Notes under the pieces: model-generated | Told to the model about the DNA's origin: nothing | What the model saw: the letters and a program-made list of their open reading frames with translations, nothing else | Database searches by the model: none | Program-made: the position numbers and the translations under genes | In this document: positions 1 to 5,058 of the stretch, one piece after another | How positions within the stretch are numbered: position 1 is the first letter of the stretch | How the letters are laid out: every line of letters starts with the position of its first letter | From: an uncultured Clostridia bacterium | Lineage (GTDB): Bacteria > Bacillota > Clostridia > Christensenellales > CAG-138 | Length of the DNA: 5,058 nt | Reading direction: 5' to 3' | NCBI GenBank assembly: GCA_946183765.1 | Contig: CAMHDC010000119.1 | Span: forward strand, 1 to 5,058

Positions 1-443
1 TCCTGGCCGGCTATCCCATGATCGGCGTCAAGGCCACCCTGTTCTTCGGCAAGTATCATCCCGTGGATTCCAAGGAAGTCGCCTTCAAGTCCGCTGCCCG
101 TCTTGCCTACAAGGCGGCCTGCGTCCAGGCGTCTCCCGCCCTTATCGAGCCCATCTACCGGTACGACATCCTGGTGCCCAACGACAACGTGGGCGACATC
201 ATCGGCGATCTGAACCGTCGCCGGGGCCGGATGCTGGGTATGAACCCCGTGGACGGCGGTCTCACCGAAGTGGTGGCCGAAGCGCCTCTCGCTGAAATGA
301 CCAAGTACGCCACCGACCTGCTGGCCATGACCCAGGCCCGCGGCTCCTTCAAGAGCGAGTTCGTCCGCTACGAGGACGTGCCGGGCGACAAGGCCAAGAA
401 GATCATCGAGGCGGCCAAGATCGAGGAAGAAGAGGACGAATAA
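1..443 (+). CDS. fusA: Elongation factor G family GTPase, C-terminal fragment (5' end outside window)
   Basis: This is the last 146 residues of a translation GTPase of the EF-G family, which drives tRNA-mRNA translocation on the ribosome. The reading frame is open from base 3 and continues upstream of the window, so the ATG at 18 is internal. The visible part starts near the end of domain IV, where AGYP and then VKATLFFGKYHPVDS match the conserved EF-G segment. Domain V follows, with VPNDNVGDIIGDLNRRRGR and then PLAEMTKYATDL. The GTPase domain is not in view. The GDLNRRRGRMLGMNP wording and the acidic EEEEDE tail resemble the second EF-G-like paralogue found in many Bacillota more than the canonical protein encoded beside rpsL and rpsG, and no ribosomal protein gene follows. 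The paralogue assignment is inference; membership of the EF-G family is secure. The gene ends 13 bases before a strong intrinsic terminator. Confidence 0.93.
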   Translation, partial: LAGYPMIGVKATLFFGKYHPVDSKEVAFKSAARLAYKAACVQASPALIEPIYRYDILVPNDNVGDIIGDLNRRRGRMLGMNPVDGGLTEVVAEAPLAEMTKYATDLLAMTQARGSFKSEFVRYEDVPGDKAKKIIEAAKIEEEEDE

Positions 444-456
444 TCCAAGGACCTGT

Positions 457-485
457 CAGGAGGGAGATCACTCCCTCCTGTTTTT
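457..485 (+). terminator. Intrinsic terminator after the EF-G family gene
   Basis: A perfect 10-bp stem (CAGGAGGGAG at 457-466 and CTCCCTCCTG at 471-480) closes a four-base ATCA loop and is followed directly by TTTTT at 481-485. It lies 13 bases after the EF-G stop codon and should end that transcript efficiently. The GGAGG in its 5' arm looks like a ribosome site but is paired in the stem and is about 28 bases from the next ATG, so it is unlikely to serve that gene. Confidence 0.92.
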
Positions 486-493
486 CATTCAGC

Positions 494-943
494 ATGAGAT
501 TTGAAAGAGACGAACAGGCAGGGATAACCCTTCTTGTGAACAGTATCGCTCAGGGTATTTTCATCCTGGTGACGATCGGCATTTGCATCAAAGTGATGAA
601 GGAAACTCCGCCTCGGCCATTGATGGCCGTGATGCTGATCGCTTTTGCGATTTATATGCTTATCCGCATACTGTATTTCATCCATCTAAGAAACCTGTGG
701 AAGAACGCATATTTCGAGACGGACAACGATAGGGCCAGGGGATTTGCTGCCGATGGGAAGCTTCTCCATGGGGCTGCCTTCGACATCCCGGCGGAAAGCG
801 TGAAAAAGGCTGAGCTGACCACGGTGCCTATGACCCGGAAGACCCCCCTGAACGCTTTGAAACTCACCACAGATGAGAGGACCTACTACATCGTCGGCCT
901 TATCGTCGACGAGGAGACACGTCGTGTTTTTCAACTGAATTGA
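494..943 (+). CDS. Small two-helix membrane protein of unknown function
   Basis: I do not recognise this 149-residue protein. A short charged N-terminus (RFERDEQ) is followed by two hydrophobic segments, about residues 11-34 and 43-66, joined by a short KETPPRP turn. The remaining 80 or so residues are soluble, beginning with basic HLRNLWK. By the positive-inside rule both ends probably face the cytoplasm. The tail looks beta-rich, and its end (ALKLTTDERTYYIVGL, then a short helix-like EETRRVFQLN) recalls bacterial PH-like domains on small membrane proteins; that is a weak structural guess. ATG 494 starts only 8 bases after the terminator T-run and has no Shine-Dalgarno sequence or clear promoter. 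A GTG at 536 is an alternative start but would cut into the first helix. AGA, AGG and ATA codons are commoner here than in the neighbours. It is probably a real gene, given the helices, its length and the hairpin after its stop. Confidence 0.7.
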   Translation: MRFERDEQAGITLLVNSIAQGIFILVTIGICIKVMKETPPRPLMAVMLIAFAIYMLIRILYFIHLRNLWKNAYFETDNDRARGFAADGKLLHGAAFDIPAESVKKAELTTVPMTRKTPLNALKLTTDERTYYIVGLIVDEETRRVFQLN

Positions 944-950
944 ACAGGGA

Positions 951-988
951 TTGATACCGAGGAGAGTCCGCACTCTCCTCTTTGATAC
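951..988 (+). repeat. 7-bp direct repeat flanking a hairpin
   Basis: TTGATAC occurs at 951-957 and again at 982-988, on either side of the perfect inverted repeat at 959-980. Only one base separates each copy from the stem on the left, and the right copy overlaps the short T-run. The arrangement looks like a miniature insertion with a target duplication, but it is too short to claim that and may be chance. Confidence 0.45.
959..983 (+). terminator. Hairpin with short T-run, probable weak terminator or attenuator
   Basis: GAGGAGAGT (959-967) pairs perfectly with ACTCTCCTC (972-980) around a CCGC loop. Only TTT follows before GATAC, so termination is expected to be partial. It lies 15 bases after the stop codon of the small membrane protein gene and 49 bases before the amylosucrase start. 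It could end the upstream transcript or allow some read-through into amylosucrase, for which I see no convincing promoter of its own. Confidence 0.55.
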
Positions 989-1019
989 AGCCGGAACTGT
1001 TCCTACAGCAGACACAACT

Positions 1020-1025
1020 AAGGAG
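1020..1025 (+). promoter_or_regulatory. Ribosome binding site that sets the amylosucrase start
   Basis: AAGGAG lies six bases before ATG 1032, an ideal spacing. The same frame is open further upstream to a TTG at 951, but that TTG has no ribosome site and the added residues would be encoded by the hairpin. They also resemble nothing in the family, so 1032 is the start. Confidence 0.85.
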
Positions 1026-1031
1026 CGTACC

Positions 1032-2906
1032 ATGGATAAGACAAGTTGGAGCCAAGAGTTCTGTAACCGTTTCAACCGCCATGAGGCGGAGCTCACCCGG
1101 CTATATCGGGAGCTGTATCACAACGATATGGCTGCCTTCGACCGGTTTGCGGACATGCTGTACGAAGCCTATACGGCCCGCCCTGAGGCGCTGAAGATCA
1201 TGGACCGGGCCCGGGAGACTCATGCCGACTGGTACAAGGGCCACGATATGGTGGGTATGCTCCTGTATGTGGATGCCTTTGCCGGGACACTCCGGGGCGT
1301 CCGGGACAAGCTCGGCTATATCCAGGACTGCGGCGTCAACTATCTGCATCTCATGCCTCTTTTGGAGAGCCCCAAGGGCCGCAGCGACGGGGGCTACGCC
1401 GTCAGCGACTTTCGGAAGGTCCAGCCTGAACTGGGCACCATGGATGACCTGTACGCCCTCGCGATGGACTGCCACGAACGGGGCATCAACCTGTGCCTGG
1501 ATTTCGTCATGAACCATACCAGCGAGGACCACGAATGGGCGAAACGGGCCAGGGCGGGGGAGAAGGACTATCAGAACCGATATTTCTTCTACGAGGGCTG
1601 GGACATTCCCAACGCCTACGAGCAGACCGTGCCCCAGGTGTTCCCCACCACGGCTCCCGGCAACTTCACCTGGTGCGAGGAAGCGAAAAAGGTCGTCATG
1701 ACCACCTTCTATCCCTACCAGTGGGATTTGAACTATGCCAATCCCGTCGTTTTCCGGGACATGACGGACAATATGCTGAACCTGTGCAACCACGGGGTGG
1801 ACGTGGTGCGGCTGGACGCCGTGCCCTACATTTGGAAGGCTCTCGGGACTAACTGCCGTAACCTGCCCCAGGTCCATACCCTGGTACGCATGATGCGGAT
1901 AGTCTCTGAGATCGTCTGCCCCGGTACGCTCCTTTTGGGCGAGGTGGTCATGGAGCCCAGCAAGGTGGTGCCATACTTCGGCACGGTGGAACGGCCGGAG
2001 TGCCACATGCTCTACAACGTGACCACTATGGCCACCCTTTGGCACACCGTGGCCACAGGGGACGTGCGGCTCCTCAGGCATCAGATGCAGCAGGTATTCG
2101 CCTTGCCCAAGGAATACACCTTTCTCAACTACCTGCGCTGTCATGACGACATCGGATGGGGGCTCGACTATACATTCCTTCGCCAGTTCGGCCAGGAGGA
2201 GATCCCCCACAAGCGGTTCCTGAACGACTATCTCACGGGCTTCTTTCCCGGCAGCACCGCCAGAGGCGAGCTTTACAACGACGATCCCCGGCTCATGGAC
2301 GCCCGGCTTTGCGGCACCACCGCCAGCCTCTGCGGCATTGAAGCTGCCCGCCAGCGGGAGGACGGCACGGCTCTCGAGAAGGCCGTTCGATTGGACGAGA
2401 TGCTGCACGCCTACATGTTCACCCTGAGCGGCATACCCGTCCTCTACAGCGGCGACGAAGTGGGCCGGGAGAACGACTACAGTTACCATCGGGACCCCCT
2501 GAAGCGGGAGGACAGCCGGTATCTCCACCGGGGCGATATGAATTGGACTTTGGCCGAACAGAGGACGGATGAAAGCACGGTGGCTGGACGGCTCTTCTCG
2601 GCTATCCAGAGGATGGAAGAAGTGCGGAGCGAATGCCCGGTCTTCGACGGTAAGGCGGACGCCTGGCTTTTGGACACAGGCAACGACGCCGTCATCGGCA
2701 TCGGACGATACTACCGGGGGCAGAAGCTCCTGGCCGTCTTCAACTTCTCCCGGGAGAAGCAGACCGCATGGCTCAAGGAGACGGAGGACTATTTCGATAT
2801 CATGGCCGGCTGTCCAAGGGATGCGGGGGCGGTGGTGCTGCCGGCGGGCGGGTTCGCCTGGCTGCTGCACGAATATAAGGCTGAAGAACGTTCTTTTCAA
2901 CACTGA
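1032..2906 (+). CDS. ams: Amylosucrase (GH13 family sucrose glucosyltransferase)
   Basis: Amylosucrase moves glucose from sucrose onto the non-reducing end of an alpha-1,4-glucan and releases fructose, so it makes glycogen-like polymer without a nucleotide sugar. The 624-residue protein is close to the 636 of the Neisseria polysaccharea enzyme and collinear with it by eye. A helical N-terminal domain (about 1-72) leads into the GH13 barrel with its B and B' insertions, and a beta-sandwich C domain starts near 550. Catalytic residues are nucleophile D262 (VVRLDAV), acid/base E304 (LLGEVV) and D372 (CHDDIGW). Sucrose-pocket residues D119, Y122, H162, F226, R260, E323, D373, R425 and R496 are also kept. 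Two sites that affect glucan binding in the Neisseria enzyme differ: its R226 is P201 here and its R415 is K394. There is no signal peptide, so the enzyme is expected in the cytoplasm and needs imported sucrose; no transporter is visible. Polymer-making versus mainly hydrolytic or isomerising activity cannot be told from sequence. Confidence 0.93.
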   Translation: MDKTSWSQEFCNRFNRHEAELTRLYRELYHNDMAAFDRFADMLYEAYTARPEALKIMDRARETHADWYKGHDMVGMLLYVDAFAGTLRGVRDKLGYIQDCGVNYLHLMPLLESPKGRSDGGYAVSDFRKVQPELGTMDDLYALAMDCHERGINLCLDFVMNHTSEDHEWAKRARAGEKDYQNRYFFYEGWDIPNAYEQTVPQVFPTTAPGNFTWCEEAKKVVMTTFYPYQWDLNYANPVVFRDMTDNMLNLCNHGVDVVRLDAVPYIWKALGTNCRNLPQVHTLVRMMRIVSEIVCPGTLLLGEVVMEPSKVVPYFGTVERPECHMLYNVTTMATLWHTVATGDVRLLRHQMQQVFALPKEYTFLNYLRCHDDIGWGLDYTFLRQFGQEEIPHKRFLNDYLTGFFPGSTARGELYNDDPRLMDARLCGTTASLCGIEAARQREDGTALEKAVRLDEMLHAYMFTLSGIPVLYSGDEVGRENDYSYHRDPLKREDSRYLHRGDMNWTLAEQRTDESTVAGRLFSAIQRMEEVRSECPVFDGKADAWLLDTGNDAVIGIGRYYRGQKLLAVFNFSREKQTAWLKETEDYFDIMAGCPRDAGAVVLPAGGFAWLLHEYKAEERSFQH

Positions 2907-2920
2907 GTAACGGAAAATGT

Positions 2921-2949
2921 TTGACAAAAAGTACAAAAATTTGTACAAT
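2921..2949 (+). promoter_or_regulatory. Sigma-A type promoter for the permease gene
   Basis: TTGACA at 2921-2926 is a perfect -35 element. TACAAT at 2944-2949 matches five of six -10 positions, and the spacer is exactly 17 bases. Transcription should begin near 2955-2957, giving a leader of about 40 bases. That leader starts with a small TGCT/AGCA hairpin (2957-2969, GAAAA loop), continues through an A-rich stretch and reaches the ribosome site. It is the only strong promoter I can see in the window. Confidence 0.88.
2931..2946. promoter_or_regulatory. 16-bp palindrome, candidate operator
   Basis: GTACAAA (2931-2937) and TTTGTAC (2940-2946) form a perfect 7-bp inverted repeat around a central AA. 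It fills most of the spacer and covers the first three bases of the -10 element, where a bound dimeric repressor would block RNA polymerase. The right half also sits in a smaller palindrome, TTGTACAA (2941-2948). The shape suits a GntR-type or similar sugar-acid regulator, but no regulator gene is in the window, so the protein is unknown. Confidence 0.6.
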
Positions 2950-2978
2950 CTACATATGCTGAAAAAGCACAAAAAAAC

Positions 2979-2985
2979 AAGGAGG
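2979..2985 (+). promoter_or_regulatory. Ribosome binding site of the permease gene
   Basis: AAGGAGG is a full-strength Shine-Dalgarno sequence, with a rather long spacer of 11 bases to ATG 2997. No nearer start codon in this frame exists, and the protein begins directly with its first membrane helix as expected for the family. Confidence 0.8.
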
Positions 2986-2996
2986 AATCTGTTTTC

Positions 2997-4355
2997 ATGA
3001 CAGGCGTAGCACTTATCATCGCCTTCATCGTGGCCATCGTGGCCATGATCCTGCTGATCTCCAAGCTGAAGGTTCATCCCTTCCTGGCGATCATGGGCAT
3101 CTCTCTCCTGCTGGCCATCGTGGCCGGTATCCCGCTGACCCAGATCCCCGGCGTCATCGGCGCCGGCTTCTCGGGAACCTTCTCTTCCATCGGTATCGTC
3201 ATCATCCTGGGCGCTTTCATCGGTGCGGTGCTGGAAAAGACCGGTGCTGCCCTGAAGCTGGCTGACATGGTCATCTCCCTGGTGGGCGAGAAGCATCCGG
3301 AGCTGGCCATCGAGCTCATGGGCTGGGTGGTCTCCATCCCCGTGTTCTGCGACTCCGGCTTCGTCATTCTGAACCCCATCCGTAAGGCCTTGGTGAAGCG
3401 CACCGGCACTTCCAGCGTCACCATGACCGTGTGCCTCTCCTGCGGCTTGTACATTGCCCACGTGTTCATTCCCCCCACGCCCGGCCCCATCGCGGCGGCC
3501 AACACTCTGGGCATGGGCGAAGCTCTGCTGCTGGTCATCGGCATGGGCGTCCTCTGCTCCATCCTGCCCCTGATCGCTGGTCTTGTCTATGCAAAGATCA
3601 TCGGCAAGAAGATCAAGAGCGCCGACGAAGTATCCGACAACGGCGAAGTGGTCAAGACCTATGAGGAGCTCAAAGCCGAGTTCGGCAAGCTCCCCGGCGG
3701 CTTCAACGCCATCGCCCCCCTGATCATCCCCATCCTGCTCATGGCCCTTTCCTCCATCGTGGCCATGGCCAAGTGGACCGGCTTCGTGGCTGACCTCTGC
3801 ACCTTCCTGGGCACGCCCATCATGGCTCTTGCCGTTGGTGCGATCCTGGCCATCGTCCAGCTGTTCACCGCGGGCAAGAAGGCAGAATTCTACAGCCTGA
3901 CCAACGACACGCTGAAGACTGTGGGACCCATCCTGTTCGTCACCGCCGCCGGCGGCGTTCTGGGCAAGGTCATCTCCTCCTCCGACATGGTGAACTTCAT
4001 CACCGAGCATGCCAACGTCCTCGAGACCATGGGCATCTTCTTCCCGTTCCTGCTGGCCGCCATCCTCAAGAGCGCACAGGGTTCCTCCACGGTGGCTATC
4101 ACCACCACGGCGGGCATCGTGGCGCCCTTGCTGGGCATCCTTGGCTTCACCACGCCGGTGGAGATCTCCCTGGTGGTCATGGCCATCGGCGCCGGCGCCA
4201 TGACCGTGTCCCATGCCAACGACTCCTACTTCTGGGTGGTCACCAACTTCGGCGACATGACTCCGGAGCAGGGCTACAAGACCCAGACCCTCATGACGCT
4301 GGTTATCGGCCTCGCGTCCATGGTGGAGATCTTCGTCCTCAGCCTGATCTTCTAA
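2997..4355 (+). CDS. gntP: GntP-family sugar-acid permease
   Basis: This 452-residue inner-membrane transporter belongs to the GntP/GntT/DsdX family, whose members take up gluconate, related sugar acids or D-serine, probably by proton symport. Its length is typical and the protein is hydrophobic throughout, with about 12 apparent helices and a hydrophilic cytoplasmic loop near residues 198-232. Family signatures are present: IPVFCDSGFVIL (114-125), PPTPGP (159-164), KSAQGSSTVAI (358-368) and SHANDSYFWVV (405-415). It has its own promoter 15 bases after the amylosucrase stop codon and is followed, across a stem-loop, by a glycerate 2-kinase gene. That neighbour suggests D-glycerate or a precursor as substrate; this is inference, since family members cannot be separated by substrate from sequence alone. 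Codon use is strongly biased (Ile almost only ATC/ATT, no TTA, CTA or TCA), which suggests good expression. Confidence 0.93.
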   Translation: MTGVALIIAFIVAIVAMILLISKLKVHPFLAIMGISLLLAIVAGIPLTQIPGVIGAGFSGTFSSIGIVIILGAFIGAVLEKTGAALKLADMVISLVGEKHPELAIELMGWVVSIPVFCDSGFVILNPIRKALVKRTGTSSVTMTVCLSCGLYIAHVFIPPTPGPIAAANTLGMGEALLLVIGMGVLCSILPLIAGLVYAKIIGKKIKSADEVSDNGEVVKTYEELKAEFGKLPGGFNAIAPLIIPILLMALSSIVAMAKWTGFVADLCTFLGTPIMALAVGAILAIVQLFTAGKKAEFYSLTNDTLKTVGPILFVTAAGGVLGKVISSSDMVNFITEHANVLETMGIFFPFLLAAILKSAQGSSTVAITTTAGIVAPLLGILGFTTPVEISLVVMAIGAGAMTVSHANDSYFWVVTNFGDMTPEQGYKTQTLMTLVIGLASMVEIFVLSLIF

Positions 4356-4365
4356 GACACGAACA

Positions 4366-4400
4366 AAGCGCGCTATGCTCAGGCACGGCGCGCTTCTTTT
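4366..4400 (+). terminator. Intercistronic stem-loop, likely partial terminator
   Basis: AAGCGCGC (4366-4373) pairs with GCGCGCTT (4388-4395), and inside the loop TGC and GCA can form a further 3-bp stem around TCAG. A broken T-tract (TTCTTTT) follows. The hairpin starts 10 bases after the permease stop and ends just before the ribosome site of the kinase gene. No new promoter is visible for the kinase, so the likely role is partial termination or mRNA 3'-end protection, giving more permease than kinase message. Confidence 0.7.
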
Positions 4401-4404
4401 GTAT

Positions 4405-4410
4405 AGGAGG
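4405..4410 (+). promoter_or_regulatory. Ribosome binding site of the glycerate kinase gene
   Basis: AGGAGG lies six bases before ATG 4417, the best ribosome site in the window. It fixes the start and implies efficient translation of any transcript that passes the upstream hairpin. Confidence 0.88.
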
Positions 4411-4416
4411 TAATAC

Positions 4417-5058
4417 ATGGATAGACTTTTGCGTTCCCATGCGGACCTGATCGTCAAGGAAGCCATTGCTGCCGTCCAGCCGGACGCCGCCGTACAGCGA
4501 GCCTTGAAGCAGATGACTTTCCCAGGTCGGGTGCTGCTGGTTGCGGCGGGCAAAGCCGCCTGGCAGATGGCTAAGGCTGCTTCCGATGTCATGGGCAGCC
4601 GTATCGAAAAGGGCGTGGTGGTCACCAAATATGACCATGTCATGGGGCCCATCGCCAACTTCGACTGCTTCGAGGCGGGTCACCCCGTTCCCGACGAGAA
4701 CTCCTTCAAGGGCACTCAGGCCGCTTTGGACCTGGTCAGCAACTTGAGCGAAAAGGATACGGTGCTCTTCCTTCTTTCCGGCGGCGGCAGCGCCTTATTC
4801 GAGAAGCCCCTGGTGGAGCCTGCGGAGCTTCAGGACATCACGGGCCAGCTGCTGGCCTGTGGGGCGGACATCACCGAAATCAACACCATTCGCAAACGCC
4901 TTTCCCAGGTGAAGGGCGGCCGCTTCGCCCAGCTGTGCTGGCCGGCCCGGGTAGAGGCCGTGATCCTGTCCGATATCCTGGGGGATCCCCTGGACATGAT
5001 CGCCTCCGGCCCCGCCTGTCCCGACTCCTCCACGGCGGAGGACGCCCAGCGGATCGCT
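4417..5058 (+). CDS. gckA: Glycerate 2-kinase, MOFRL/GckA family, N-terminal part (3' end outside window)
   Basis: The enzyme phosphorylates D-glycerate with ATP to 2-phosphoglycerate, feeding lower glycolysis. The first 214 residues are visible; family members usually have a little over 400, so about half is missing, including the C-terminal MOFRL domain. Characteristic N-terminal domain motifs appear in order: VAAGKAAWQMAKA (42-54), GHPVPDENS (88-96), LLSGGGSALFEKP (119-131), INTIRKRLSQVKGGRFA (155-171) and LSDILGDPLDMIASGP (184-199). K46 lines up with the lysine reported as important in the Thermotoga maritima enzyme. Homologues are often labelled TtuD or hydroxypyruvate reductase, an older misannotation. 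It lies 61 bases after the GntP-family permease gene, same strand, with no promoter of its own visible, so the two probably form an operon for uptake and activation of glycerate. The frame is intact to the window edge. Confidence 0.93.
   Translation, partial: MDRLLRSHADLIVKEAIAAVQPDAAVQRALKQMTFPGRVLLVAAGKAAWQMAKAASDVMGSRIEKGVVVTKYDHVMGPIANFDCFEAGHPVPDENSFKGTQAALDLVSNLSEKDTVLFLLSGGGSALFEKPLVEPAELQDITGQLLACGADITEINTIRKRLSQVKGGRFAQLCWPARVEAVILSDILGDPLDMIASGPACPDSSTAEDAQRIA

Noticed and set aside
18..443. A complete 141-residue protein starting at ATG 18
   Set aside because: The frame is open to the window edge and the preceding residues LAGYP are conserved EF-G sequence, so this is the end of a longer gene.
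457..493. GGAGG in the terminator 5' arm as ribosome site for the ATG at 494
   Set aside because: It is about 28 bases from the ATG and locked in a 10-bp stem.
951..1009. Promoter for amylosucrase using TTGATA at 951 or 982 as -35
   Set aside because: Neither has a good -10 at 16-18 bases; the best, TACAGC at 1004, matches only three of six positions.
951..1031. Upstream TTG start adding 27 residues to amylosucrase
   Set aside because: There is no ribosome site before 951, the extension is encoded by a hairpin region, and ATG 1032 has an ideal AAGGAG six bases upstream.
2884..2899. GAACGTTC within a palindrome, considered as a LexA/SOS-type box
   Set aside because: Gram-positive LexA sites need a four-base gap between GAAC and GTTC; here the halves touch, and the site lies inside coding sequence for the amylosucrase C-terminus.
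1101..4658. A 1185-residue open frame on the minus strand covering amylosucrase, the permease and the start of the kinase
   Set aside because: It lies in exact codon register opposite two well-supported genes, its product is low-complexity with no recognisable domain, it crosses the permease promoter, and codon bias explains the lack of stops.

Overview
This is a compact, gene-dense piece of bacterial chromosome with every gene on the + strand and no intergenic gap longer than about 100 bases. Coding DNA is GC-rich, with Leu and Ser codons strongly biased to CTG/CTC and TCC/AGC, while the one clear promoter region is A/T-rich. Strong AGGAGG-type ribosome sites, a textbook TTGACA/TACAAT promoter and the EF-G sequence type suggest a member of the Bacillota (Clostridia or Negativicutes-like), perhaps from an anaerobic or host-associated habitat. 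This is inference; the window has no rRNA or other decisive marker, and another phylum such as Synergistota is not excluded.

Layout: (1) 1-443, the 3' end of an EF-G family translation GTPase, closed by a strong intrinsic terminator (457-485). (2) 494-943, a small two-helix membrane protein of unknown function with no visible ribosome site and atypical codon use, followed by a weaker hairpin (959-983) inside a 7-bp direct repeat. (3) 1032-2906, a complete amylosucrase (GH13 family, sucrose-using alpha-glucan synthase) with the catalytic and sucrose-binding residues in place and no signal peptide. (4) 2921-2949, a near-consensus sigma-A promoter with a 16-bp palindrome lying between and over its elements, a good operator candidate. 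(5) 2997-4355, a complete GntP-family permease. (6) 4366-4400, an intercistronic stem-loop. (7) 4417 to the window end, the N-terminal half of a MOFRL-type glycerate 2-kinase.

How the genes work together: the permease and kinase look like a two-gene uptake and activation cassette, bringing in a sugar acid (D-glycerate is the most economical guess) and phosphorylating it to 2-phosphoglycerate for lower glycolysis. The amylosucrase would act in the cytoplasm on sucrose, releasing fructose and building alpha-1,4-glucan as a carbon store; no sucrose transporter or regulator is visible nearby. The EF-G gene is a housekeeping-type neighbour separated by a terminator. I see no mobile element, CRISPR array, tRNA or rRNA. 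Nothing here is clearly a new biological system; the most interesting points are the palindrome in the permease promoter, the permease/kinase pairing with its internal hairpin, and acceptor-site substitutions in the amylosucrase.
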